Assembly (NCBI GenBank): GCA_013176395.1
Contig: JABMLP010000007.1
Location: 1,612,001-1,676,000, forward strand
Length of the DNA stretch: 64,000 bases
DNA from: Venturia oleaginea
Taxonomy: Eukaryota; Ascomycota; Dothideomycetes; Venturiales; Venturiaceae
Reading direction: 5' to 3'
This document shows, in pieces, positions 38,401 to 49,485 of the stretch (its first letter is position 1; each line of letters opens with the position of its first letter). The position numbers were made by a program, and so were the translations under genes. The notes below the pieces were generated by a model that was given only the letters and a program-made list of their open reading frames with translations, was not told the origin of the DNA and did no database searches.

Positions 38401-40690
38401 AGGAAGTCGACGCTCCCTTGTGGCTGGATAGAAGCCATGAAGCTAGACTCCCTTGTTGCCAGCATGAGGACCGTCAATTAACTGGATGCCTTCACTTATG
38501 CCTGAAAGCTTCTACTCTATCCGGCAGCGTCGAGGATGTCTCAGCGCCATGAACAGCGCATCTCAGTGTGTAGCGCCGCGGTGTGAGGGCCGTTGTGGAG
38601 GCCAAGTCATCTATTGCCGGCTTCAGATCTCCGCCCACTGCCAGTTTGATCGTACCCAAATTGTATCTGAAAGCGGTCGTCTTGTTCGGCATGTTTGTAG
38701 GCGATTTCGAGGCCAAAAGCTGCGCGGATTGGTGAATCGTCCGTCTTCGGCTCGAGAGATGGTCAAGAGGAGAGGAAAGGTGCCGGCTTAGGCTTGGGAA
38801 TGCCTCAAGTCCAAATGAAATGCCTGGAAGCCCAAGCTGACCTGGATGCCCATCTCATCACCCGGGGTGGTGAAATGCACCTCGGCGAAATTTCGAATGT
38901 ATGAGCGTTGAAGGGAGGCCGTGTGCCGTCCGCGGGCTGGAAGGAAGTGAGATACCTTTCTGCAGCCCACGAATGCTTATCCGGAGAGCTTCTATTTGAT
39001 CCAGCTGTACGTCTTTGCTGCTCAGGTTTGCGATGTGAGTCGTCCACAATGAATTCGCTGCCAGCGTTGAGCTGAAAGGAGAATCCGATACCTTAAAACT
39101 CAAGACGCATTTATGAAGAGCTCTCACATCATGCAGCTTAAAGTGTATGTCTAAAGAGACCTCGAGTCATCCAGCTGCCCATCCCAGCTGTTAAAGCCAT
39201 GTCGCGCTATCGTTGTCGTTGTCTGCGGAGAGGTTGAAGGGAGGATCGATGCCAATTTTAAGCTCGCACGGCAAGCCTGCTGTCTGCCAGTCAATAGCGC
39301 ATGTCTGAGGAAGTCTCACTTGATGCAACTAGCCATTTCAACTCTTGAAAGCGTATTGTATCCGTGTGTGGGTGGGCGTAGGAAGGAGAGAATCGTGGCA
39401 TTTCAACTTCGTGATGGTCATACTATGGCAGCCATTGTTGTCCAGCCCAAAGTGTAGCCTGAGCAGCTTGCAGGTGTCCAGCAACGCAAAACGCATATCC
39501 TCTTGTTAGACGAGTTTTTGGAGTCGTATCGTCGTCGGTTTGCGGTTGATAGGGGCCAGAAACGTGGCGCTCCTAGATCTTAAATCTAATATGTCGCGAT
39601 TGAAATCGTCCAGCAGCATCAAAGAAAGCTTCAACAAAGGCACGAAGACAGAACTCGCATTCGCACCGCAACCAGTATTCAATCGTGGTGGAAATGGAGC
39701 TCTCCAAGCTTTGGGCGCTTGCCTGCAAATGGGATGGCTCGCCCAAGAAATGGAGATTCAGGGGTTTGCCTTTTTTTTGTGGCTCCCGTCCAACGACATG
39801 TCTGGTCCATGGTCTTCATTTTTCAGCATTATCACTGTCGCTTAACTTAATGACTGCGGACTGGGCACGATTTGACTCCATTGTTGCATGCTATCTTGAT
39901 ATACCATTACATAAGATCTCCGAGCTGCTCTGGCAATCTGGAAGGACCTCGAGACGTGGCGATGTTCAGGACTTCGACCTCAATCCTCCACAAGCTTTGA
40001 CAGTCATAATTAATGGTCTGGGAGTAACAGTAATCCCGGAGTTGAAAACGCTCGAGAGTTTGATGGCTCGACTTCAGCTGCTCTCGAATTTGAAGTACCT
40101 CAAATGCCACTAGCAAAAGAGAAGTATATCTCATTGAATCAAAGAAAGAGGAGGATCTGTGATTGATGATACGCATCATGAAGAAGTCTGAATAACGCTT
40201 CGAACTCACTGCTGATGTGATCGCCGCCGCCGCCGCCTTCCCAAATTGCCCTACCCTTGAATAGGGAACCCGATCTTGTACAGACTTGGAATTGGTTGGC
40301 ACAATAGATTAGAGCAGCATTGATGCTATTGAGTCTGAGGATGTATGACTTGTGATGCCCATCAGCTGCTTTGCTGTGTCTGGATGCTGCCCACCAACTT
40401 GCCGTCGCCAGGCTATCAGATTAGGGAATATCATTCTGGACAGGCCTCACAATGGACTGGACTTTCTATGGACCATGGATTATCTAAGCTGTGATGCGGC
40501 GCCATTGTCACTTCAATTCACTTGTATCGTCACCTGGATCTCATTGACAGCATTGACAGACCTCAAAGTCAATGCATACCTTCCTAACAGCCAAATCTGG
40601 ACCCACTTAATTCACATTAATGGCCTCGATCGCCTGATAGATGACCTAATTAAGGCTGTTTAATCTATCATTCACGCGTTACTGATCACT
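35466..40690. other. Gene-poor region with weak leucine-rich-like relics
   Basis: No intact gene is recognised over 5.2 kb. Several minus-strand frames (39907-40302, 38858-39127, 38040-38477) and the plus-strand frame at 37022-37267 (LLSAPDLENMSP) look like pieces of F-box/leucine-rich-type proteins interrupted by stops. Sequences near 36904 and 37080 repeat the pattern GATC-GGTCCTGGGA / GATC-GATCCTGGGA, which suggests decayed internal repeats. The 168-codon minus frame at 35713-36219 has no recognised motif. The family suggestion is weak. Confidence 0.3.
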
Positions 40691-41219
40691 ATCTTGTGTT
40701 CCAGAAGCGCGCTAACAGATCCAGTATCATCATTTATAGACTCCGATTCTCCGCCGAGAATCATCTCCATCATAACAACAACAACTTCACCACCAGTTCC
40801 TCTCAAGATCACCATCACTCCCAACCTCCACTACCTTCCTCTCCTCCCTCATCAACTCTCTTATCTCCCTCCAGCAACCTCACCATCTCCGCGCCCGCGC
40901 AAAAATCATCGCCGTACAAGGCACAAAAGCTTCGAACAGCAACTACACTCAAGTATGTCAACTCCATCACTCACTCACTCCCTTCATCCACAGCTGCTTA
41001 AATCATCATTCCCTAGCTTTTGCAGCTACTGAAGACGGTTCTGCCACTTCAGCGAGCTTGCCGGCGCCTTGGTGGTGGTAAATTCAAACCGGCCAACACG
41101 CGCCTTCCTCAATTTTGCATTCACACACTGAACTTCCATCACCACCCACCTTCCATCATCACCATCGCCCAGTAATTGCTAATCCATCAAAAGTCAGTTC
41201 TTGACTACCATCGTACAAA
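40691..41219 (+). promoter_or_regulatory. Pyrimidine-rich promoter/leader of the Argonaute gene
   Basis: From about 40740 to the start codon at 41220 the coding strand is strongly C/T-rich (CCTCC, CATCACC runs), typical of a fungal 5' untranslated region. The open plus frames at 40694-41032 reflect this skewed composition, not a protein. Confidence 0.45.
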
Positions 41220-44200
41220 ATGGGAGGTCCAGAGCGCAACAAGTATCAAAAGCGCGAAGAGCAGCGCAAGCAGGCTGAGGCCGAGCAGAACAATGGCCGC
41301 TCCGGAGGCCGCGATCCTGCCACCATGCAGATGTTGCCGTCTGTCCGCGCCACCCAGAACCAGCCGCAATCCCAGCTTGGTCCTGGCTCCGACTACATTA
41401 CTCGAGGCAACCTCCAGCACTTGGGCTCTCGTCAATCAGGCTACGGCTTCGGTGGCTATTGCCCCGGTGGTCCCCGCTCAGAGTCCGGATCCAGCTTGAC
41501 CTCTAGCTCTTCATACTTCGGCGCAGGTGGTTCCATCGGCGGACAATTCGATGGTCCAAAGGACTCTCGGCCATCCAATGTCAACGTTGGCAACTTGGAG
41601 CTTGGTGCTAGGATCTGGTTTACGACACGTGGTGTAAGTCTTCTCCAACCTCAACCTTCTCTATCATACGACATGCCATCCGCATTCCATCCATCCTTTC
41701 ATGTTACATCCGCACGCTCCCACTCGGTTCGAAATGGCGAGTCTCGCTCGTCGACGCATCTATCCGGCTCAGCCAGGATGCGGCGAACCGAGTGCTCCCC
41801 GTCTCAATCCGCTTCCACCTCGATAAATGAAGGGCCTCCCACGACTCAGTCTTCTCTTTTCTTTTCCATCAAATTCCAATACAAGCATCCTATCACTGCC
41901 CTTCCCCATTGCATACACACTGTCCATCAGCTTTCAGCTTCCATTACTTCATTTATTGCTATCCTGTCCATATCATTCATTCATATACACCACTTCCACA
42001 GTATCCAAGATGGCAACCAAGACCCAATTTGAACCCTTCCGAAACTTTGACGTTATAACTAATCCTCCCAAGAGTCAAGCCCCCAATGCCATGCCTCCTC
42101 GTCCACCAAAGTTGAACAACCTTGGCAAGGAGTGCCAGATCGGCTTGAACACTTACCATGTGACTCAATTCCCAAACAAGCCCGTTTACCAGTATGATGT
42201 TCAAATTATCGGCAACTCATGCGACAAGCGCTTGGTGATCAACAAGGTTTGGACCTCCAAGACGATCAAGACCAAGCTTGACCCTTCCTGGATCTTCGAC
42301 GGCAACAAGTTGGCTTGGTAAGTCAATCCTCTTTCTAACTTCCGGGTTTATCGCTAATAATTCTCCAGGGCCTTGACTAAGCTTCCAGGCGAGCAGACCA
42401 TCCATGTCGATCTAGCTGCCGAGCGTGGTGGCAAGCCATCCGACAAGCAGAAGTTTCAAGTAATCGTCCGTCCTTCCAAGATTGTCAAGTTTGACCTTCT
42501 CCGTGCCTATCTCGATGGCAAGACCAACTGGCAGCCTGAGATGCTTGAGTCAATGTCTTTCCTTGACCACTTGCTTCGCGAGCAGCCATCGCGCAAGTTT
42601 ACGCAGATCAAGAAGTCGTTCTTCTCTCGCGGTCAACAGCGTTCCCTTCTCGGCAATGGCATCGAGGCCTTCAAGGGTGTCTTCAGCTCTATGCGAATGG
42701 TCCACACCATGTCTGGACCTATGCTAAGCATTAACGTCGACATAGCCAATGGCACCTTCTTCACAGCCATGCCTGTTCTCCAGATGGCTCGCGAACTCTG
42801 CCGTGCTCGTACGGATATTGAGTTATCTCAGATGTTCAAGAACACAAAGGGCAACTGGCACGGCTCGCCCATGCACCGCTTTCTGAAAGCCTTGAAACAT
42901 GTCACTGTGCTCAAGAAGCATATGCCACCAAAGGACGGCAACCCAGCTCCGGAGTTCAAGATCCACCGCTTTGTTGATAAGGATCCGTACAACATCAGCT
43001 TCATCCTCGACAAGGGAGCCGGCACTAAGACTACCGTGGCTGCCTATTTTAAGAAGACCTACAACATCACTTGCTTGAGAGATCTTCCATGCATCGAGCT
43101 CACCAAGAAGGGCGAGCATGTCCCAATTGAGTGTCTTCAAATCCCGGAGAACCAGCGTTACCGTATGAAATTGGATGAGAAGCAGACATCCAATATGATC
43201 AAGTTCGCCGTCACCCTCCCAGCCGAGCGCTGGAAGCACATTCAGGAAGGAGTTAATATGCTTAACTGGTCGGCCGATCCGTTCTTGAACAACTATGGTC
43301 TCAAGGTCTCTCCTACTCGCGCTGAAGTCAAGGGTCGTATCCTCCCTACACCAGAACCCACCTTTGCTACCGGCAAGATCGATGCTCGTACTGCATCCAG
43401 CGGTCGCTGGCGTATTGACGGCAAGAAGTTCTTGACTCCCAACACCAGGGAGCTCAAGGCTTGGGGAGTTGGTGTCATTAACTACGGTCGCAATCCTTGT
43501 GTGTCTCAGTCAGCTGCTCTACAGTTCTTCACCCAGTTCAAGAAGATCTACGGTGTCCACGGCGGCAAGGTTGCTACCGCTCCTCAATTTGTGACTCTCC
43601 AGCTCGCTCGTGGCGGTGAGATGATTACTGATCTTTGGAACGCCGTTGGTAATAAGTTTCAGGTGAAGCCTGAGCTCCTGATCTTCGTGGTCCAGGACAA
43701 GAACTCTGAGGTTTACAATAGGATCAAGAAGTCTTGCGAGTGCCGATATGGAGTGGTTTCCCAAGTTTTGCAGGCACAGCACGTCACCAAATGCCAGGAC
43801 CAGTACATTTCGAATGTCTGCATGAAGGTGAACGCCAAGCTTGGTGGTTCAACTTGTAGAGCTGCCTCTACAGTCCTTGCTAAGCTCGACCCGACCTTTG
43901 CGAAGATCCCCACGCTCATCATTGGTGCCGATGTCTCGCACGGCCCTCCCGGCTCTGAGGAGGGTTCTATGGCTGCAATCACCGCCTCTATGTCGACCGA
44001 CTTCACGCGCTATTCAGCTCTTTGCCAGGCCAACGGCAGTCGTAACGAGATTATCTCGACCGACATCATCATGAAGCAACTCAAGCAGTTGGTCGAGCTC
44101 TGGATGTCACAGCCTGCCATGCGCGGTGCCATGCCTCAGCGTGTACTCTACTACCGCGATGGTGTGTCTTCTGGACAGTACCAGTACGTCCTTGAGCAGG

Positions 44201-44951
44201 AGGTTGCCGATATGCGCAAGCTTTTCAAGACCATTAATCCTCAGGTCCAGCCCAAGATCACGGTCATCATTTGTGCTAAGCGCCACCACATCCGCTTCTT
44301 CCCTGCTCCTGGTCACGGCGATCGCAACGGCAACCCTAACCCGGGTACTTTGGTCGAGACTGGATGCACCAATCCATTCGAGTTTGACTTCTACCTCAAC
44401 TCCCATTCCGCGATCAAGGGCACTGCTCGTCCAGTGCATTACCATGTGATCCTGGATGAGTGCAAGCTTGGCCCTATGGTCCTTCAGCAGGTGACCTTCG
44501 AGCATTGCTTCCAATACATGCGCTCGACCACACCAGTCTCCTTGTTCCCAGCAGTTTATGTAAGTCCCTCCTTCCGATCGATGTCGATAATTTTCTAGCA
44601 TAATCACCCTTCGAAATTGCCAGGTAATCATCGTTATCGATGTCAACTTCAATAATACCCAAATGAAAGACCTTCGGCTAATCACCTCATAGTATGCTCA
44701 CTTGGCCTCCAACCGTGCTAAGGCACACGCCCCGAAGGCCGCCGTCTCCAGTGGCAAGAAGGAGACTCACAAGGGAGACGGTCAGAAGGAGAATCAGACT
44801 CTCAGCGCTTCTGACAATATGTCCAACCTGGAGGTTCCTGATCTCATGCCATTGAACAATGGTCTAGGCATCGTGGTAAGTAATTGCGCTTCGACACATT
44901 GTGGTTCATCGCTGACTCTTGAACCTACAGAACACTATGTGGTACATTTGA
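41220..44951 (+). CDS. Argonaute (slicer of the RNA-silencing pathway)
   Basis: Small-RNA-guided endonuclease of the QDE-2 type. Proposed exons: 41220-41633, 42010-42317, 42369-44559, 44693-44875 and 44931-44951, giving 1038 aa. Exon 1 encodes a Gly/Gln/Ser-rich N-terminus ending in ELGARIWFTTRG. Its GTAAGT donor would splice in phase to the AAG acceptor just before 42010, but that intron (376 bp) is long, so a 900 aa form starting at ATG 42010 is the alternative. The linker region (about residues 250-300) is followed by a PAZ domain (about 460-510; AYFKKTYNITCLRDLPCIEL, IPENQRY) and then MID and PIWI. The PIWI catalytic tetrad is complete: D762 in GADVSHG, E801 in SRNEIIS, D838 in YRDGVSSGQ and the histidine in RPVHYHV near 931. 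The last exon supplies the classic C-terminal NTMWYI. The 3' splice pattern is firm; the 5' exon is less certain. Transposons in the window are plausible targets. Confidence 0.92.
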
Positions 44952-47051
44952 GATCGATACGATGGATGGATGAAGGATGGTGTGGTGTACTTCAGTTGGC
45001 GGCTTCTTCACAACTTTCCTTTGCTTTTCCCCACTTTTCCCTTTGCACTGTGAATATAATTATCGACCAGCCTGATGAGAGCAGCCTCGGATTTTCCGGA
45101 CTTCTTCTCCCCACAGAGGTCTTTGTTCTTGTCTCCTGCAGCCTTTCACCGGGCAGCGGACTTGACATTGAACCTTTTGGTTGCTCAACTTGCTTTGGCG
45201 TTTGGCTTTGCAATTTTCTCAATGGCGAATGGATACAGAGCGACTGGTCTGACTTTGAGCATGGTAAAGACTCCATTCTCTTTTTGATCTAGCTGGCTGC
45301 TAGACTTACGATATGGACAGACCGGCGGTTCGATTTTGCTCTTTCTCCACCACTTTTTGTTTTTCTCCTTTACGGCATTGAGGATTTCTTATGCATGCGG
45401 GGTACACTTGACATTTCCCGGAAAAAGTATATAGTATAATGACAGTGAGCTTGTCCACCAAAAACACATGTTCCCTTTGCGCATTGAGTTGAGACTTTGG
45501 TGATGGGGGTTTTGGAAGAACGATTCTATGTGGGATCCTCGGATTGAGGTTGATATCGATGGATTGGTGGAGGTTTGGGAGAACGAGTTTTTTGGGTTTC
45601 TTGATGTCGATAGTGGGTTGGGAGTATTGTGTTCTAGCGAGCTCTTGATGGGGTATGAATTGATGGATTGACTGGATGCGATGGGCTGTTTAATCTACAT
45701 TCTGGTTCTTGGAGTTTATATCGAAGCTGCACTTTTTTCGGTAGCTTGGGAAGAGCGATTGCACTTTTTCGTTTTGCTTGGGGTATTTTTCTTGGGTTGA
45801 TTTAGATGCTGGGAGGAGGGAGGCTTTGGGTCTTGGTTCTTTTGCAATTGGGGTTTGGTTTCTGGTTGGAGACTTTCTCTGTAGGACTTGGGCTTTCGAT
45901 AAAGGGTTTATCTTTTGGGAAGGTGAAATGGGTATTGGGAAAGTCTTGCGATATTACATTTTATATGCTTTCCTTTCTCGAAATCGTCGAGGAGGTAGGA
46001 TTTGAGTATATCTCAAGGTGTATATGAAGGAAAAACCGCGCTCCTTCCTTACCACCGAAAAAAGCTGGAGGGTATATTGTGCGGCTTATATCTTTTATCC
46101 ATTATACTTTTAGGAAATAGATTAAGAAGTGGATAGGGAAATATAAATGGAAATAATCTCACCTAACTGAAAAGAAACGACCGTTTCCCAAATGTATTAA
46201 GAAGTAGACAGGGATATATGAATGGAAGTAATCTCACCTACCTAGAAAGAAACAACCCCTTTTCCAAATGTTGTAAGAAAATCCCGTGCGTTCGCTCATC
46301 GTTAAAATTGTTGAAAGAATTGTCTGAAAGAAAGAGTGAGAATATTGCCATGGAAGATCTTTGATGTATACAACCTTCCAGCTTTCTATCTTAAGGATTA
46401 GGAGTTATAGCTTTCGTCATCTTAGGCACAGCAAGTCGCGCATAGCTATATCCTACCCACATCACCTGAAACATCAGAAAGGCTCGTCAGGAGCGCAAAA
46501 GCCAATCATTAGCTGTCTCTCATGGTCTTCCTTCTAACATCATAATTAAGCTCCGACCATCCATCTCCCAAAGTCTTCTGCAACCATGCCTTCTAAAAGT
46601 ACCGTGCGCGTACAAGCTACTGAAAGACGAAGAACAAAAAATATGGACATAAAAACAGGCTTCTAGATCCAAGGTCATAACTTTCCTTGCCTCAAGATAA
46701 TGCGAGATGCGTGATCGCTACTTTCAAAATCCAGCGTCTGATACTTTGAAACTCAGGATGAACTTATTCGACGCCTGGAGGCAGAGTTGGGCCGAAAAGG
46801 AAGATTCCGAGAGCAACTGTAAGTTAGGGGCTCATGGGCAGGCGTACCGTTATGACGAAAGGGAGGGTGGAGAAATTGCCCGCAAGCATGGACTGGATAT
46901 GAAGGCAGGAGGGAGCAAACCACATCTCAAGAGCAGGAGCTGTCAAAGAGAATCAAATAATGGTATTAAAAGCTTCCTCTAAACGTGTACTCGTAATGTG
47001 GTATCCAAGATCATACTCGCTTGCTCCAAAACCATCACGCTCCCTCACAGG
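44952..47051. other. Intergenic between convergent Argonaute and PKR1
   Basis: This is shared 3' flanking DNA, about 2.1 kb. The stretch from about 45460 to 46020 is rich in G/T on the plus strand, and the only structured sequence I see is the 75 bp tandem duplication at 46121-46270. No gene is recognised. Confidence 0.5.
46121..46270. repeat. Two tandem copies of a 75 bp unit
   Basis: Copy 1 is 46121-46195 and copy 2 is 46196-46270. Both begin ATTAAGAAGT, share AATCTCACCTA and end CCAAATGT. The roughly ten or so differences are mostly A/G and C/T transitions, compatible with ordinary ageing or a light repeat-induced mutation. Confidence 0.85.
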
Positions 47052-47690
47052 CTACTTATCAGTCTCAGAAACCTTCTCCCACTCCGAGTCTGTTCCCACA
47101 GAGCTGAGATCAGCAGAGCTTGTTTCACCCTCGCTCTTTCTCTTCAACATTCCAGTCTCCGACGGTGCTTCGAGCCCGGATCCAGTAGCCGCAGAATCGC
47201 CTTCTCGTGCTACTCTGGAACTCTCCATGATAGCTTGAATCTTGCCTGGTCCACCGCGAATGTGTACTTGTCCCATCTTCGGCAGCTTCCTATGCCCACC
47301 AACTTCTGTCTCCGTCTCTGTGTCATCCTCCTCTTCTTCGCCCGTTACACTATCTTCCAGCGCATCATGCTCGTCCCCTCCCTCTCCGCCACTCGTCTCC
47401 GCTTCTCCCTTTCCAGTTTCCTCCCTATCTCTTCTGCGCTTGCGGATCTTTGCAGCCTCATCCTCGGCAGCCTTTGCTTTCTGTAGCTCGACCGCGAACC
47501 AGTTGATACCCCACCATGTTCCTCCGCAGATTACGGAGAGGGCGACAAAGTGGTAGGACCATGTCGCGAAGAACAGAGCAGCAAGGAGGACTTGGAGGGC
47601 GCCAAAGGAGGCATTTGCAGCGATAAGGAGGGTGGGTGTTGTGCCGGGAGTAAAGACCGACTCCCAGAGGTTGGTCATGAATTCGGCCAT
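47052..47690 (-). CDS. PKR1: V-type ATPase assembly factor PKR1
   Basis: ER membrane protein that helps assemble the V0 sector of the vacuolar proton pump. Single exon, 212 aa. The N-terminus has the family signature LWESVFTPGTTPTLLIAANA, running into a first hydrophobic helix (about residues 20-40), then a second (about 42-64, with CGGTWWGINWFAVEL). A basic KIRKRRRDRE segment follows, then an acidic Glu/Asp/Thr tail of about 110 residues that is low in complexity and longer than in yeast PKR1. The two helices and the FTPGTTP motif are diagnostic of the family; the tail is likely cytosolic and disordered. It is transcribed towards the Argonaute gene, with the transposon at 48057-49480 inserted about 370 bp upstream of its start codon. 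Confidence 0.93.
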   Translation of the reverse strand: MAEFMTNLWESVFTPGTTPTLLIAANASFGALQVLLAALFFATWSYHFVALSVICGGTWWGINWFAVELQKAKAAEDEAAKIRKRRRDREETGKGEAETSGGEGGDEHDALEDSVTGEEEEDDTETETEVGGHRKLPKMGQVHIRGGPGKIQAIMESSRVAREGDSAATGSGLEAPSETGMLKRKSEGETSSADLSSVGTDSEWEKVSETDK

Positions 47691-48051
47691 GGCGGGGTGG
47701 GATTTTGTTTGAGATGCGAGGGGATATCAAAAAGCAGAAGTGTATAATGTTGGAACACCAGTATAGCCTTGGGGCAATAGAGAGGAACAGTGTTTCGGTT
47801 CCTTCTCAGATTCGGGACGAGGTTCGGGAATGTACGATAGCGGCTTCTTTCTGGGGCTGGCTGGCTGTTGGCTTGCTAATGGGAGCGAGACTGGGGTTTT
47901 CCGAGGGAAAGGTTGGTGGTATGGGTGATCTCTGGAGTTGTTTGATTTGTTTATCGGTAAGAATAAGAATCGAGATTTGTTTACGTTCGGCTCTTCCTAA
48001 GGCTCCAATGTCGTCAGGGAGCCAAGAGCGATACTGCACCAGCACCAGCAC
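47691..48051. other. PKR1 upstream region
   Basis: About 360 bp between the PKR1 start codon and the transposon, presumed to hold the PKR1 promoter and leader. No TATA box or recognisable operator is visible. The transposon may have displaced distal promoter elements. Confidence 0.4.
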
Positions 48052-48056
48052 GCTGC

Positions 48057-48109
48057 ACAGGGTTCCTCAAATCTGACTGCGCAGGGCGCTCGGACCCACC
48101 ATCCCATCT
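48057..48109 (+). repeat. Left terminal inverted repeat of the 1424 bp transposon
   Basis: 53 bp, identical in inverted orientation to 49428-49480. It begins ACAGGGTTCC and ends CATCCCATCT. Confidence 0.95.
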
Positions 48110-48134
48110 TTTGAACTTGAATGTATTATGCTAT

Positions 48135-49382
48135 TTACCACACCTTTGACTTGCAATGGATCTCTAGTTTTTGCTGAATCATCTTACATCTCTCTGGAAT
48201 CTCTCTGATCCTTTTCCGTATCATTGTGAGCGTTATCTTGTCCCATTCTGCCTGGATTTCAGCCCTGAAATGAGCCACCGACGGCCACCGACGACCACCT
48301 CCTGCCAGCTAATCTGGACTTAATGATGTTCCAATAAGACTCAATGGGATTGAGATCACATGATTGAGGAGGGTGAATAAGTAATAGAAGGTCTGCTTCT
48401 CTTTTTATGACTGCAGGGTCAATGTTAGGTGACTTGATTCCGTGAGAAGGATCACCATCCTCTTGAAGCCAGTATTTGCGCTGCTGACGCTTCTCCAAGG
48501 CCTGAATAGCTTCAAATTGTTGCGGCAGTATCTTTTTGGCGTAGAAAACCTGTGTCATGCAGTTTCCTTTTGGTGTTTCGTCCTCCTTTGCCTTAAGGTC
48601 TTGCCAGACCTTCAGCCGGGCTTGGTACACTGAATCCAGCTCGTATTTGAGTTGTTTAGGCTGCTTGACTTGCCTACGGACCTTCTCTGATGGCTCAGCC
48701 GGATCCTTGTAGAATATGAGGTTTCCTTTCTTGTTGTATGAGATGCCGCCGGCGACGTGAATAGCAACATCCAAAACGCCTTCTAGCTCCTCATTGACAC
48801 CTCTCTCTTGCCCTGGAAAGCATAGCTCATATTCAGGTGCATTGGCGAGTTCTTTGACTGAAAATGGGCTTCATCTGTGAACCAAATCCAACTCCAGAAG
48901 CCTAGTATGGTCTCTTTCTCGTGTTCTTTACCGTATTCAACCCTCTTTGGCCGATTTGCCTGGGATATCTGCTTCTGATAACGCTTCTTGAATCACCTAG
49001 CCCCTGCATTGTACACATGACGCTGTAATGTCTTTGCGGAAGGCTTGCCGGGGCAGGAATTGGCTTGTTCCTGCCAGCCTTTTTCGTGTATGGGGTCATC
49101 TTGGTTCGTAAGGCGGGTAAGATCTGAAGCAGATACTTTGGTAGGCCGCCCTATGATGCAACTGCTCTTTCTCTGTGATCTGAATGCTGCATCACCAATA
49201 AGTTCTTGTAGTTTAAGCCAACTACGTGCGGTAGAAGTTGGTATATTGATTTCAGGGAGGTATGCGATTGTACCGACGCCGTCGGCCTCATTCTTGCAAT
49301 CCCAGGCCTGAAAAAATCGCATTCTCTTCGTGGTGTTATATTCTCGCCTTGCTGTCTTTCTTTTGGGTGTTCTAGGCGCCAT
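48135..49382 (-). pseudogene. Broken DDE transposase (Tc1/mariner-like)
   Basis: The frame starts MAPRTPKRKTARREYN at 49382. The N-terminal part has helix-turn-helix-like segments (STARSWLKLQ, GRPTKVSASD). An in-frame TGA at 48993-48995 is followed by FKKRYQKQ in the same frame, so it is a nonsense change. The first catalytic Asp is in FTDEAHF. A frameshift near 48860 leads into VKELANAPEYELCFPGQ. The second Asp is in QEDGDPSHG and the third acidic residue in SCDLNPIESYW. A second frameshift near 48270-48300 (next to a short GGTGG-type duplication) leads into EIQAEWDKITLTMIRKRI, with a natural stop at 48135-48137. One stop and two frameshifts make it inactive, though the triad residues survive. 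The superfamily call rests on the QxDxxxxH and SCDLNPIE patterns. Confidence 0.85.
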
Positions 49383-49427
49383 GGTGGTGGTAAATTGAGC
49401 GATAAGTTGGTGTATACGTGGAAATTG

Positions 49428-49480
49428 AGATGGGATGGTGGGTCCGAGCGCCCTGCGCAGTCAGATTTGAGGAACCCTGT
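49428..49480 (-). repeat. Right terminal inverted repeat of the 1424 bp transposon
   Basis: 53 bp, the inverted identical partner of 48057-48109. The transposase start codon (49382) lies 46 bp inside it. Confidence 0.95.
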
Positions 49481-49485
49481 GCTGC

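Larger units (their letters stand above)
48057..49480 (-). mobile_element. 1424 bp DNA transposon with perfect 53 bp terminal inverted repeats
   Basis: The ends at 48057-48109 and 49428-49480 are perfect inverted copies over 53 bp, both starting ACAGGGTTCC from the outside. GCTGC immediately flanks both ends in direct orientation (48052-48056 and 49481-49485), a candidate 5 bp target duplication. The interior carries one transposase reading frame on the minus strand, now broken. Perfect terminal repeats suggest a recent insertion. The transposase resembles the Tc1/mariner-type DDE superfamily, whose members usually duplicate TA, so the 5 bp flank is unexpected. Confidence 0.9.

Noticed and set aside
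40694..41032. Ser/Pro/Thr-rich frames upstream of Argonaute
   Set aside because: They are explained by the pyrimidine-rich leader and end before the Argonaute start without splice support.
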